A stretch of DNA of 64,000 nucleotides from an uncultured Paracoccaceae bacterium. GTDB taxonomy: Bacteria; Pseudomonadota; Alphaproteobacteria; Rhodobacterales; Rhodobacteraceae. Numbering within the stretch: position 1 is the first letter of the stretch; each line of letters opens with the position of its first letter. Below the pieces are notes generated by a model. The model had not been told where the DNA came from, searched no databases, and saw only the letters and a list, made by a program, of their open reading frames with translations. Where the stretch lies: contig CALSNT010000011.1 in the NCBI GenBank assembly GCA_943787785.1, positions 186,001 through 250,000 on the forward strand, given 5' to 3'. Positions 27,494-35,413 of this stretch are shown here, in pieces. A program made the position numbers and the translations under genes.

Positions 27494-27979
27494 ATGCCTG
27501 ACGTAAGCATGGTGGTGAATGGCGAGGCGCGCAGTGGTGATGTTGAAGGACGCACGCTGCTTGTCGATTTCCTGCGTGAGGGGCTTGGGCTGACTGGCAC
27601 CCATGTGGGATGCGACACGTCCCAGTGCGGGGCCTGCGTGGTACATGTGGACGGACAGGCGGTGAAGTCCTGCACGATCTTCGCGCTCGAGGCTGACAGA
27701 GCTGAGGTCACGACCATTGAAGGGATCGCGGGGCCTGACGGGTCGCTTTCACCGATGCAAAAATCGTTCCGCGATCATCATGGGTTACAATGTGGTTTTT
27801 GCACGCCGGGCATGGTGATGACGGCGCTCAAGTTGTTGGAAAATAATGCGAAACCATCCGAGGCGGAGGTGCGCGAGGGGCTGAAGGGCAACTTCTGCCG
27901 TTGCACCGGTTACCAGAATATCGTGCGTACGATCCTGGCGGCGTCCGGGCAGGACATTCCTGTGACCTCGGTGGAGTAG
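27494..27979 (+). CDS. coxS: [2Fe-2S] small subunit of a molybdenum hydroxylase (CoxS-like)
   Basis: 161 residues with two 2Fe-2S domains: plant-type ferredoxin cysteines in [16 protein letters not shown] plus the later Cys in KSC, and the helical C-terminal cluster in [11 protein letters not shown] and [11 protein letters not shown]. It relays electrons from the molybdenum subunit to the flavin subunit. CoxS of form II systems is usually followed by coxL; here the flavin subunit follows after five bases and no large subunit is in the window. Confidence 0.9.
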   Translation: MPDVSMVVNGEARSGDVEGRTLLVDFLREGLGLTGTHVGCDTSQCGACVVHVDGQAVKSCTIFALEADRAEVTTIEGIAGPDGSLSPMQKSFRDHHGLQCGFCTPGMVMTALKLLENNAKPSEAEVREGLKGNFCRCTGYQNIVRTILAASGQDIPVTSVE

Positions 27980-27984
27980 GGCGG

Positions 27985-28776
27985 ATGTATGATTTCGAAT
28001 TCCTGAAGCCCGCGTCACTGGATGACGCTGTGGCAGCGCTGGCCGAAGAAGGCGCGCAAGCGTTGGCGGGCGGTCAGACGTTGATCCCGACTTTGAAGGC
28101 ACGTCTGGCGATGCCGTCCGCTTTGATTAGCCTGGATGGCGTTGAGGAATTGCGTGGGATTTGCAGTGACGATCAGGGGCGGATTTGCATTGGGGCGATG
28201 ACGACGCACGGCGCGATTGCCCGGGCGATGTCAGGCAAGGTGGCCGGGGTGGCGCATCTGGCCGGAGAAATCGGCGATCCGGCGGTACGCAATCGCGGGA
28301 CAATCGGTGGCTCACTGGCGAACAACGATCCGGCGGCGTGCTGGCCTGCGGCCGCTCTGGCGTGCGGGGCGACCATCCGAACGAATGTTCGAGAGATCGA
28401 GGCGGGTGATTTCTTCGATGGCATGTTCACCACTGCGCTGGACGAAGGTGAACTGATCGTCGAAGTCAAATTCCCGGTGCCTGAGCTGAGTGCCTACGGC
28501 AAATTCGAGCAGCCCGCGTCCCGGTTCGCGCTGGTCGGAGTCTTTGTTGCGAAGTTTGGCGATGGCGTGCGGGTGGCGGTGACCGGTGCCTCTGAGGAGG
28601 GTGTGTTCCCCTGGCGCGAGGCTGAGGCGGCGCTGGGCGCTGAGTTTGGCATTGAGGCGTTGGAGGGCATGTCCCCGGGCGCCGAAGGCCTGCTGGGTGA
28701 TATCCACGGAACGCCCGAATACCGCGCGCATTTGGTCGGCGTGATGACCCGCCGCGCCGTGGCCGCTTGCGCCTGA
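27985..28776 (+). CDS. coxM: FAD-binding medium subunit of a molybdenum hydroxylase (CoxM-like)
   Basis: 263 residues. Begins MYDFEFLKPASLDDAV and has the FAD pyrophosphate loops ALAGGQTLIPTLKARL and the VRNRGTIGGSLANNDPA motif. Start at 27985 gives the standard N-terminus. It passes electrons from the Fe-S subunit to the acceptor. Without coxL nearby the pair is incomplete as a CO dehydrogenase or related hydroxylase unless it pairs with a distant large subunit. Confidence 0.9.
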   Translation: MYDFEFLKPASLDDAVAALAEEGAQALAGGQTLIPTLKARLAMPSALISLDGVEELRGICSDDQGRICIGAMTTHGAIARAMSGKVAGVAHLAGEIGDPAVRNRGTIGGSLANNDPAACWPAAALACGATIRTNVREIEAGDFFDGMFTTALDEGELIVEVKFPVPELSAYGKFEQPASRFALVGVFVAKFGDGVRVAVTGASEEGVFPWREAEAALGAEFGIEALEGMSPGAEGLLGDIHGTPEYRAHLVGVMTRRAVAACA

Positions 28777-29165
28777 TCCATGATATCTGGGGCAGTTTTC
28801 ACAGCCTGCCGGGCTGGGTACAGCTATGGCTGGCTTTGGTGCTCGTTCCGGTCAATTTTGCCTCATTGATCTGGTTTGACGTGGCTGGGGGCGCGGTGGT
28901 GGCGATCCTCGCGGTCGGAGGCATTCTGCCAAACGCCATCCTGTTGCTGCGCGAGCGCGGGTTTTCGCGGGCGATGGCGTTCTCGCACCTCGCGATCTGG
29001 CCGATCCTGATCGTCGTTCTGGTGATCTGGCTGGCGCAGGGCGGGTCGGACGTGCCGCGCTGGTATCTGTGGACGCTGCTGATTGTGAATGCCGTCTCGC
29101 TGGGGTTCGACCTGCGGGACGGCTGGCTGTGGGCCAAGGGGGACAGGGCTGTGGCCGGTCGCTGA
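28767..29165 (+). CDS. Small multi-pass membrane protein
   Basis: 132 residues with four predicted membrane helices (VQLWLALVLVPVNFASLIWF, VVAILAVGGILPNAILLL, WPILIVVLVIWLA, LWTLLIVNAVSLGF). I do not recognise a family. The only in-frame start near the beginning is a TTG at 28767, inside the last codons of coxM, which implies translational coupling. A link with the hydroxylase is possible from position alone. Confidence 0.65.
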   Translation: MRLIHDIWGSFHSLPGWVQLWLALVLVPVNFASLIWFDVAGGAVVAILAVGGILPNAILLLRERGFSRAMAFSHLAIWPILIVVLVIWLAQGGSDVPRWYLWTLLIVNAVSLGFDLRDGWLWAKGDRAVAGR

Positions 29166-29213
29166 AGGATTGCGCTGCGATGCCGCGCGTCCCCAGCGTG
29201 CGGGCCTTACACT

Positions 29214-29236
29214 CCCGGATTATCTTTGGAGAAAAG
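29214..29236. repeat. REP-like repeat, third copy (motif only)
   Basis: CCCGGATTATCTTTGGAGAA followed by AAGA matches the CCCCGGAGnATnTTTGG(AGA)AAAGA-like element found twice more in the window. No clear hairpin is attached. It lies between the membrane protein and the DMT transporter. Confidence 0.45.
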
Positions 29237-29360
29237 ACGAGCGAGAGTGGTCGGTGGCTGTGTCAGCAGGCGTCGGTTTGCATCCCGGTGTGGTCTGAAT
29301 CGGGGTTGCCGGGGCGGCGGGGTTTCGATCTGAGTTGAGCGTGGAACGCCGGGAAACGCC

Positions 29361-30272
29361 ATGAGTGCTGCGCACCAGACTGCGGATCGGATCGGACTGG
29401 GGATCGGGCTGATCCTGGCTTCGGTCTTTGCGATGGCGTTCGCGGATGCGGTGATCAAGCTGGTCAGTGCGGATGTCACCCTTTGGCAGTTGTTCTTCGC
29501 GCGCTCGGCGGTTGCCATGCCGATCTTGCTGGCGACGATGTGGGTGGCTGGGTCCCGCTCTGCTGTACATGCGCCGGGGTGGGTTGCATTGCGCAGCGGG
29601 CTCTTGGTTCTGGCCTGGGTCTCGTATTATTCGGCGCTGCCGGTGCTGAGCCTGTCAGTCGCTGCCGTCGCCATCTACACCAATCCGATTATCACCGCGC
29701 TGTTGTCGGCCGCCCTGATTGGCGAGCGCGTGACCATGCGCCAGTGGGGCGGTGTGTTTCTTGGGTTCCTGGGTGTCGTGGCCATTCTGCGCCCCGGAGG
29801 CGACGATTTCTCGTGGTTCGTTCTGCTGCCGATCCTGGGGGCCGTGTTCTATTCGCTGGCGATGATCCTGACGCGCTGGAAGTGCCGCAGTGAAGCGCCG
29901 ATATCGCTGTCGCTTGCGCTCCACTTGGCATTTGTCGTGTCGGGACTGGTTGGTCTTCTTGTCCTTTGGGGACTGAACCTCGAAGGATCAACCCGATCGG
30001 CGTTTCCGTTCCTTTTGGGTGGATGGGTACAGATGGGACTACGGGAGTGGGCCGTGATGGGGATGTTGGGTATACTCGCAGCGGGATATTTCGCCGGCGT
30101 CGCGCGTGCTTATCAGATCGCACCGCCCTCGGTGATTGCGACGTTTGACTACGGCTATCTGGTGTCGGCAGCGATCTGGAGTTTCGTTTTCTTTGCCGAG
30201 GCTCCCGATAGCATGACCGTTCTGGGCATGGTGTTGATTACCGGGGCCGGAGTGCTGGTAGCGCGGTGGTAG
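29361..30272 (+). CDS. DMT-superfamily (EamA) transporter
   Basis: 303 residues with about ten hydrophobic helices in two EamA halves. The first half shows VFAMAFADAVIKLV and the YTNPIITALLSAALIGERVTMRQWGGVFLGFLGV signature at its end. The second half ends with an equivalent ATFDYGYLVSAAIWSFVFFAEAPD helix pair. Members export metabolites or amino acids across the inner membrane; the substrate cannot be told from sequence. Confidence 0.85.
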   Translation: MSAAHQTADRIGLGIGLILASVFAMAFADAVIKLVSADVTLWQLFFARSAVAMPILLATMWVAGSRSAVHAPGWVALRSGLLVLAWVSYYSALPVLSLSVAAVAIYTNPIITALLSAALIGERVTMRQWGGVFLGFLGVVAILRPGGDDFSWFVLLPILGAVFYSLAMILTRWKCRSEAPISLSLALHLAFVVSGLVGLLVLWGLNLEGSTRSAFPFLLGGWVQMGLREWAVMGMLGILAAGYFAGVARAYQIAPPSVIATFDYGYLVSAAIWSFVFFAEAPDSMTVLGMVLITGAGVLVARW

Positions 30273-30279
30273 CTGGCGC

Positions 30280-31011
30280 TCAGAACCTGGCGTTTTCGGC
30301 GACGAGGATGCGCAGGGTGCCGGTTGTTTCGAACCCCGCAGTCAGCGCCCGGTCGAGGTCATCACCCGACTCGTAGCCGACAATCGGCAGGTTGGGATCA
30401 AGCGCCGCGACAGCCGCTGTTGCGCGTGGGTAGGTCGCGGCGGACGGCGTAGCGGCGAAAACATTTGAAATGCCGATGCAGTCCGCGGACCTGTTGGCGA
30501 TGCAGCCTGCCTGAAACGCGCCGTCGAAAAACTCACCAAGAAAATGCACGTCGGGGTGGCAGAGAAGCTGCGGCGGAAACATGCACTGCGGAGTTGGGGA
30601 GCCCGAGGATTTCCAGGCTTGCTCCCACAGAAGTAGATCGGCTGGGGTTTCGACGGTCTGCCAATTCCCAGGGTCAGCGGATGCTGACGCCTCGCGCCAG
30701 AGCCATGAGGCCTTGAACAAGGGCGTGAAGCCGTTTGCAGCAAGCTCCATCTGGCAAAAGCTGTCTTTGAGACCGACCCGGCCTGCGAAGACCTGAGCCA
30801 GTTTGGCAATTTCCGCGCGGCAGTCGTCTTGTTGGTTGGGGGCGAGAATGGTGAGGTTTGAATAAGACGGCGGCGGGGCGTCTTGCCCAAGAAAGGCGAA
30901 TGGCAAGCGGGTGTGGCGCAGGCCGTGCGCGTCGAACATCGCTTCGTAGAGGTGAGCGTTGTTGTTCGCGGCGATGATGGCGCGCTGGTCTACCGGCAAT
31001 GGGGGCTCCAA
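30280..31011 (-). CDS. Hypothetical protein, weakly GNAT-like at the C-terminus
   Basis: 243 residues with no confident family. The last 35 residues (PIVGYESGDDLDRALTAGFETTGTLRILVAE) resemble the end of GNAT acetyltransferases, where a YE.G..L..A...GF.....L pattern is common. The acetyl-CoA loop is not clear. Cysteines are frequent in the middle (DVHFLGEFF, QAGCIANRSADCIG). The frame opens with a TTG at 31011, directly after the infC terminator; another start slightly downstream is possible. Confidence 0.55.
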   Translation of the reverse strand: MEPPLPVDQRAIIAANNNAHLYEAMFDAHGLRHTRLPFAFLGQDAPPPSYSNLTILAPNQQDDCRAEIAKLAQVFAGRVGLKDSFCQMELAANGFTPLFKASWLWREASASADPGNWQTVETPADLLLWEQAWKSSGSPTPQCMFPPQLLCHPDVHFLGEFFDGAFQAGCIANRSADCIGISNVFAATPSAATYPRATAAVAALDPNLPIVGYESGDDLDRALTAGFETTGTLRILVAENARF

Positions 31012-31014
31012 ATG

Positions 31015-31037
31015 AAAAAGGCCCCGCGTTGGGGGCC
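31015..31037 (-). terminator. Intrinsic terminator of infC
   Basis: Read on the minus strand, GGCCCC and GGGGCC form a stem (31032-31037 with 31020-31025) followed by five Ts. It lies 22 bases after the infC stop. Confidence 0.8.
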
Positions 31038-31058
31038 CTTTCGCAGCTTTCGTCAGGT

Positions 31059-31607
31059 TTACTTTGCGGGACCGATCATCATGACCATCTGGCGGCCTTC
31101 CATCTTTGGCATATTCTCGATCTTGCCCAAAGCTGCCTCTTCGACGTCGTCCGCCACACGTTCCAACAACTCACGCCCCAGGTTCAGGTGCGCCATTTCG
31201 CGGCCCCGGAAACGCAGAGTGATCTTCACCTTGTCGCCGTTCTCCAGGAATTTCGTCACGTTGCGCATCTTGACGTCGTAGTCGTGCACGTCGGTGTTGG
31301 GCCTGAACTTGACCTCTTTAACCTCGATAATCTTTTGCTTTTTGCGGGCTTCGGATTCGCGCTTCTGCGTCTCGTACTTGAACTTGCCGAAGTCCATGAT
31401 CTTGACCACAGGGGGTGTTGCGTTCGGCGAAATCTCGACAAGGTCGAGCCCGGCCTGATCTGCCAGCTCCATCCCGCGTTCGGGTGTCACGACACCCACA
31501 TTTTCACCGTCTGCGCCGATAAGGCGAATTTCCGAGGCCCGGATGCGATCATTGACGCGGGGGCCGGTTTCACGCACCGGAGGTGCGTTATGAGGTCTGC
31601 GAGCGAT
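31059..31607 (-). CDS. infC: Translation initiation factor IF-3, apparent ATC start
   Basis: 182 residues. IF-3 binds the 30S subunit and rejects non-standard start codons. The N-terminal domain has [26 protein letters not shown] and the C-terminal domain [19 protein letters not shown]. The family protein begins ARRPHNAPP. In this sequence the codon before that is ATC, with AAAAGGAAG spaced normally upstream. No ATG, GTG or TTG lies at that place; the first in-frame ATG is 22 codons further up and lacks family similarity. An unusual start fits the known autoregulation of infC, which uses AUU in E. coli. Inferred from sequence, not shown. Confidence 0.9.
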   Translation of the reverse strand: MARRPHNAPPVRETGPRVNDRIRASEIRLIGADGENVGVVTPERGMELADQAGLDLVEISPNATPPVVKIMDFGKFKYETQKRESEARKKQKIIEVKEVKFRPNTDVHDYDVKMRNVTKFLENGDKVKITLRFRGREMAHLNLGRELLERVADDVEEAALGKIENMPKMEGRQMVMMIGPAK

Positions 31608-31771
31608 GGCAGGTCTTCCTTTTATGGTTATCGTAGTCTTGAGCGCGCAAATTAGGGCGCGGGCGTGGAGCATTCAAGTGCGAATACGGCGATATGCCGC
31701 GCATCGGGGCTGGAACTTTGCGCTCGACAGGCTTACGTGGGGCCAAATTCAGTCAACCAAGGGTGGGACCA

Positions 31772-32815
31772 ATGAACCGCACGATCATTTACATCATCGC
31801 CGCCGCTGCCATCATCGGCGCGGTCCTTCTTCTCGTTCGAAACGACGATGCCCCCCAGGTCGCCACGACCCAAGTCGAAGAGGCTGCTGAGGACGTTGCT
31901 GCAGAAAGCGCCGTTGAAGTTGAAGCTGCAACGGAATCAGCTGCCGAATCCGTCGAAGCCGAAAGCGCTGAGGCCGCCGAAAGCGTCGCCGAGACGGTTG
32001 CAGAAGAAGCCGAGAACGCAGCTGCAGCCGTTGCTGGAGCTGTCGATAGTGCCGTTGAAGCTGTCACCGAGGGTGCGGAAAATGCTGCCGAAGCGGTAGA
32101 AGAGGTGGTCACGGATGCCACCGAGAGCGCAACTGAGACCACCGAAGAAATGGCGGATGACGCAAGTGACGCGGCCGGTGAAGCAGCCGAGATGGCCAGC
32201 GATACGATGGCGGATACCTCGGGAGCAGCGACCGAGATGGCCGCTGATGCGACGGAAACCGCCGAAGAAATGGCGGAAGACGCAAGTGACGCGGCCGGTG
32301 AAGCAACCGAGATGGCCAGTGATGCGATGGAAGATACCTCGGAAGCAGCGACCGAGATGGCCGCTGATGCAACCGAGACCACCGAAGAAATGGCAGAGGG
32401 CGCAGTTGAGACCGCAACCGAGATGGCAAGCGATACTGCAGACGCCGCGACTGAGATGGCAGACGATGCAGCCGAAGCTGTGACCGAAATGGCCGCTGAC
32501 GCTACGGATGCGACATCCGAGATGGCGGCGGAAACCGCTGAAGCCGCGGGCGAAGAAATGGCCGCCATGAGCGAAGAAACAGCCGAGCCCATGGCCGAAG
32601 GGACCCACAGTGACGCGATGACGCCGGACCTCAACGTTCTGCTCACGACCGAGGGTTGGGATGCAGAGAAAGTGAACGAAGCTATCGATGCCTCGGACTT
32701 AAACGCGTTGCGCAAGACAGGCCTTAAGACGCTTGTCGATGCTGCTCCGGAAAGCGGCGCGTTGCTGGATGCCGCAATCGAAACCGTGCGTAAGGCGTTG
32801 AACGTCGAAGGCTGA
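31772..32815 (+). CDS. Membrane-anchored Ala/Glu-rich repeat protein
   Basis: 347 residues from the ATG at 31772, which follows AGGGTGGGA. Residues 5-21 (IIYIIAAAAIIGAVLLLV) form one membrane segment. Residues about 30-280 are almost entirely Ala, Glu, Thr, Asp, Met and Ser, strongly acidic, with a heptad-like helix pattern. They include 40-residue tandem units (120-bp period from 32144). The last 65 residues are a compact, less biased domain (TPDLNVLLTTEGWDAEKVNEAI, LKTLVDAAPESGALLDAA). It probably sits at the membrane with a long charged helix outside; function unknown. Confidence 0.8.
   Translation: MNRTIIYIIAAAAIIGAVLLLVRNDDAPQVATTQVEEAAEDVAAESAVEVEAATESAAESVEAESAEAAESVAETVAEEAENAAAAVAGAVDSAVEAVTEGAENAAEAVEEVVTDATESATETTEEMADDASDAAGEAAEMASDTMADTSGAATEMAADATETAEEMAEDASDAAGEATEMASDAMEDTSEAATEMAADATETTEEMAEGAVETATEMASDTADAATEMADDAAEAVTEMAADATDATSEMAAETAEAAGEEMAAMSEETAEPMAEGTHSDAMTPDLNVLLTTEGWDAEKVNEAIDASDLNALRKTGLKTLVDAAPESGALLDAAIETVRKALNVEG
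32144..32430 (+). repeat. 120-bp tandem repeat inside the Ala/Glu-rich protein
   Basis: GAAGAAATGGC recurs at 32144, 32264 and 32384, exactly 120 bases apart. The first two 40-residue units differ at only a few residues (EEMADDASDAAGEAAEMASD against EEMAEDASDAAGEATEMASD); the third is partial and diverged. Confidence 0.85.
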
Positions 32816-32839
32816 CCTTTCGAACGCCGGTAATTCTGG

Positions 32840-32873
32840 AACCTCGCCAAGCAATTGGCGGGGTTTCTTTTTG
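32840..32873 (+). terminator. Intrinsic terminator after the Ala/Glu-rich protein
   Basis: ACCTCGCCAA and TTGGCGGGGT form a stem with one G-T pair around a 4-base loop, followed by TTCTTTTT. It starts about 25 bases after the stop codon. Confidence 0.75.
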
Positions 32874-33068
32874 TGCGCGATCCTCAGCGAAATTCTCGTA
32901 CAGTTCCGATTGCGAGGGGGTCGACGATGGTGGGCAAATTCTCAAACGCGTTCAGTTTGCCGTGCCCCTGACCCTACAATAAAAGGGCGACACTCGGGTT
33001 TTTGGCGGTTGGGCAGACACGGGGGCCGCCGGCCATGATAAAATACCGGCTCTGATGGATCTTCAGCG

Positions 33069-33557
33069 TCAGCCGGTTGCCTCAAACGCTTCGGCAATAC
33101 CTTTCAGCGAACTGGGCAGGGCTATGGCTCTGTTGTTGGTCGCTAATGAATACTTCAGGGTGATTTCCTCGCCAGCCGCAGATTCATCCGCGATCCGTCC
33201 CGTCAGTGCGACTTTGCCGATGCAGCCGCGCTGGATGCACGTTTCCAGGGGGATGATGAATGGCGAACTTGCGTCGATTGTCGTACTCATCCCTTCCGAG
33301 AAGGCCAGGCCAAGCGGCACGAGCGCCGTCAAAGTCACAACCTCGGTTTCAGGGTCAATGCCGATGTTGAAACGGGCGATTGGGCGGCGCGGCTCTCCGG
33401 TGACAAGCGTTTGGGTTACCGCACAAGTAGTCTCGCCTTCGGCGATTGCTGTGCAGGCATAGGTCCAGTCACCGAAAACCGTGCCAGCTTTATGACTTGC
33501 GTCCTGCGCTGCGAGCGAACCGGTATCCAACGGCTGCCTCATGATGCCTAATCCCAT
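33069..33557 (-). CDS. IalB-family (invasion-associated locus B) protein lacking a signal peptide
   Basis: 162 residues with the IalB pattern: FGDWTYACTAIAEGETTCAVTQTL with paired cysteines, a second cysteine pair in ETCIQRGCIGKVAL, and a beta-rich C-terminal part. IalB proteins are normally secreted and begin with a signal peptide, but this frame opens MGLGIMRQPLDTGSLA with no hydrophobic stretch, and a stop interrupts the frame soon upstream. The 5' end may have been lost at the edge of the accessory region that begins here, or the protein may be cytoplasmic. Confidence 0.7.
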   Translation of the reverse strand: MGLGIMRQPLDTGSLAAQDASHKAGTVFGDWTYACTAIAEGETTCAVTQTLVTGEPRRPIARFNIGIDPETEVVTLTALVPLGLAFSEGMSTTIDASSPFIIPLETCIQRGCIGKVALTGRIADESAAGEEITLKYSLATNNRAIALPSSLKGIAEAFEATG

Positions 33558-33694
33558 GCGCGAATTTTCGGAATATGGTTTAATAACAGTAATTTAGCGC
33601 TTCATAGGAACTTGCCGTGTCTCAGTGCATCTTGCCTTTTTGCGGGCGATGCATTTGGGGGATATGGTTCGGGATTCCTGACGCTCTGCAGGCC

Positions 33695-34393
33695 TTAGTC
33701 AAATGTGAAATGGAACAAATCAATCTCACGCGCATTGCGTGCGCGCACTATCTCAATGGTCTCATCTGTATAAAACTGACGATAGTCGCGCGCCGTCGGC
33801 TTGCGATGCTCGCCTTTCGCTCTTGGTAAATTGGGGACCCTAGGCACCATCAGTGTGTCTACAAAAGCCCTGAAATCTGCCTCCAAGGTCTCATATCGCA
33901 ACATAATATCGCAAACCGGCGCGCCATCGATTGAATACATCTCGAAGGTTTTTCGTTCGGGGCGACGGACACGACGCCGGACAAACTTGTCGAAATCCGG
34001 AGGCGTCGGGTTGTTTCGTGTGACCCAGAAATAGAGGGAAACTTCGCGATCCCAAGGGTTCCTTACTATCGAAACTTTCGTGTACGCGTCGAACTCCGTT
34101 GGGTCCATGGATTTGCGCACGGATGCGGCGTTCATGTGCTCGTAGTAGGCAAGTCCTGCGCGCGATTTCTTGCGACCAAACTGCGCCAGAACACGGGAAC
34201 GCATCGATACATACGCATCTGGAATCTCCAGATTTCGTGCGCCGCTGCCACGGCCGAGCGCCATGTCTTCTGCGGATAAATACGTAACGACATCGTCGGC
34301 GCCGCAAATTTCGGACAAGGCCAACTCGACGCTGGTCCCACCAGTTTTTTGCGTTTTGAGAAAGATGAATCGATGACTGTGCGAGATGATCAT
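33695..34393 (-). CDS. Sulfotransferase family protein
   Basis: 232 residues. Sulfotransferases move sulfate from PAPS to a hydroxyl or amino group. The 5'-phosphosulfate loop is FLKTQKTGGTSVELAL near residue 10, and the 3'-phosphate motif is KVSIVRNPWDREVSLYFW near residue 110, both at family positions. No signal peptide. Base use is less GC-rich than in the core genes. It heads a patch of transferred or broken genes; the acceptor, perhaps a glycan or a secondary metabolite, is unknown. Confidence 0.82.
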   Translation of the reverse strand: MIISHSHRFIFLKTQKTGGTSVELALSEICGADDVVTYLSAEDMALGRGSGARNLEIPDAYVSMRSRVLAQFGRKKSRAGLAYYEHMNAASVRKSMDPTEFDAYTKVSIVRNPWDREVSLYFWVTRNNPTPPDFDKFVRRRVRRPERKTFEMYSIDGAPVCDIMLRYETLEADFRAFVDTLMVPRVPNLPRAKGEHRKPTARDYRQFYTDETIEIVRARNAREIDLFHFTFD

Positions 34394-34523
34394 TTTGTCT
34401 GGATGCAGTGTCGGCAGCCTGCTTAGCTAGAACGAAAATGCATGTACATTCAAATTATCTGATTTGAGTTGCCATTAGGCAGCAACGAACCAGACAGTGC
34501 GGGCACATTGTGCGGTTCGTTGA

Positions 34524-35378
34524 CAGCCGCAGTTGGAACTTGGTACGCACTTCGAAACCTCCCAAGTCGATGAGACGCAGAGCGTGAATGGAACGGTAAC
34601 AAGCCTGAGTTCGGTGCCAAGCGATGATCTGCGACCCGCTCCCCTCCAGGCGGAACCAAAGACGGCTGTTCAGCGCAGCCTATGCGACGCATTTTCCGAG
34701 GCACTGTCGACGTCAGCTGTGGGCCTGGATGACGACTTCTTTGATCTAGGCGGAGACTCACTGAACGGTGAGGCACTGGCCCTTTTGTTAACCGAGATCC
34801 TGGGCAAAAACTTTCCGATCGCAGCACTGTTGGATTTTCCCACGCCTCGGCTCATCGAACAGGAGTTTATCTTATCGTCGCTGCCAAAAAGTGAGGCGAT
34901 TGCCAACACGGTGCCATTCTTTTTGGTTCATGGGAAAGGCGGCTATACGTTCTTGCGTCCAGATTTTTTAAGCGGTCTGGCCAAGGGACGCAAAATGGTT
35001 GTGTTCGAGTTGCCTGGACTACGTGACCATCGCGACACACCCCACCGGATAGAAGGTATCGCAAAAGCATATGTTGCCCAGCTTCTGGCGGAGTACCCCG
35101 AAGGGCCCATTTTCTTAGCCTCATTCTGCGCTGGCGGCTTGATCGCATTGGAAATGGCGCATCAACGCCGCGCGCTTGGCCGACCCGCTCAACACATTGT
35201 CTTGGTGGATCCGGGAACGCCGCGCGAAATGATTCTGCGTCACGAAGGAAAAAAGGATTCGATTATCCGGCGTATCGCACTCGCACCAATCACAGGCCGT
35301 TTTTCCGGGCGCATAGCGCCCGCTGACTTCAACGATGACTGTGCGTCGTCAGAGTTTTTGGAACCAAGAACGGCCTAA
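34524..35378 (+). pseudogene. Carrier protein-thioesterase fragment of an NRPS/PKS-like enzyme
   Basis: An open frame from just after a stop at 34521 to 35378, about 281 residues if started at the TTG at 34533. Residues about 45-115 are a peptidyl carrier domain with the phosphopantetheine serine in FFDLGGDSLNGEAL. Residues about 128-281 are the first half of an alpha/beta-hydrolase thioesterase: FFLVHGKGGYTF, then the nucleophile elbow LASFCAGGLIALEMA, which has Cys where most have Ser. No adenylation or condensation domain precedes it and the His end of the thioesterase is missing. The frame ends four bases before an IS3-family element. Confidence 0.75.
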
Positions 35379-35413
35379 ACTAAGAGAGAGTCTGGCTCAT
35401 CTGATTTCTGTGA

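Noticed and set aside
31789-32850. Long open frame (353 codons) on the minus strand opposite the Ala/Glu-rich protein
   Set aside because: Antisense reading of a biased repeat gives a Ser/Ala-rich open frame by chance; no family, no ribosome site, and the plus-strand frame has a proper leader, ribosome site and terminator.
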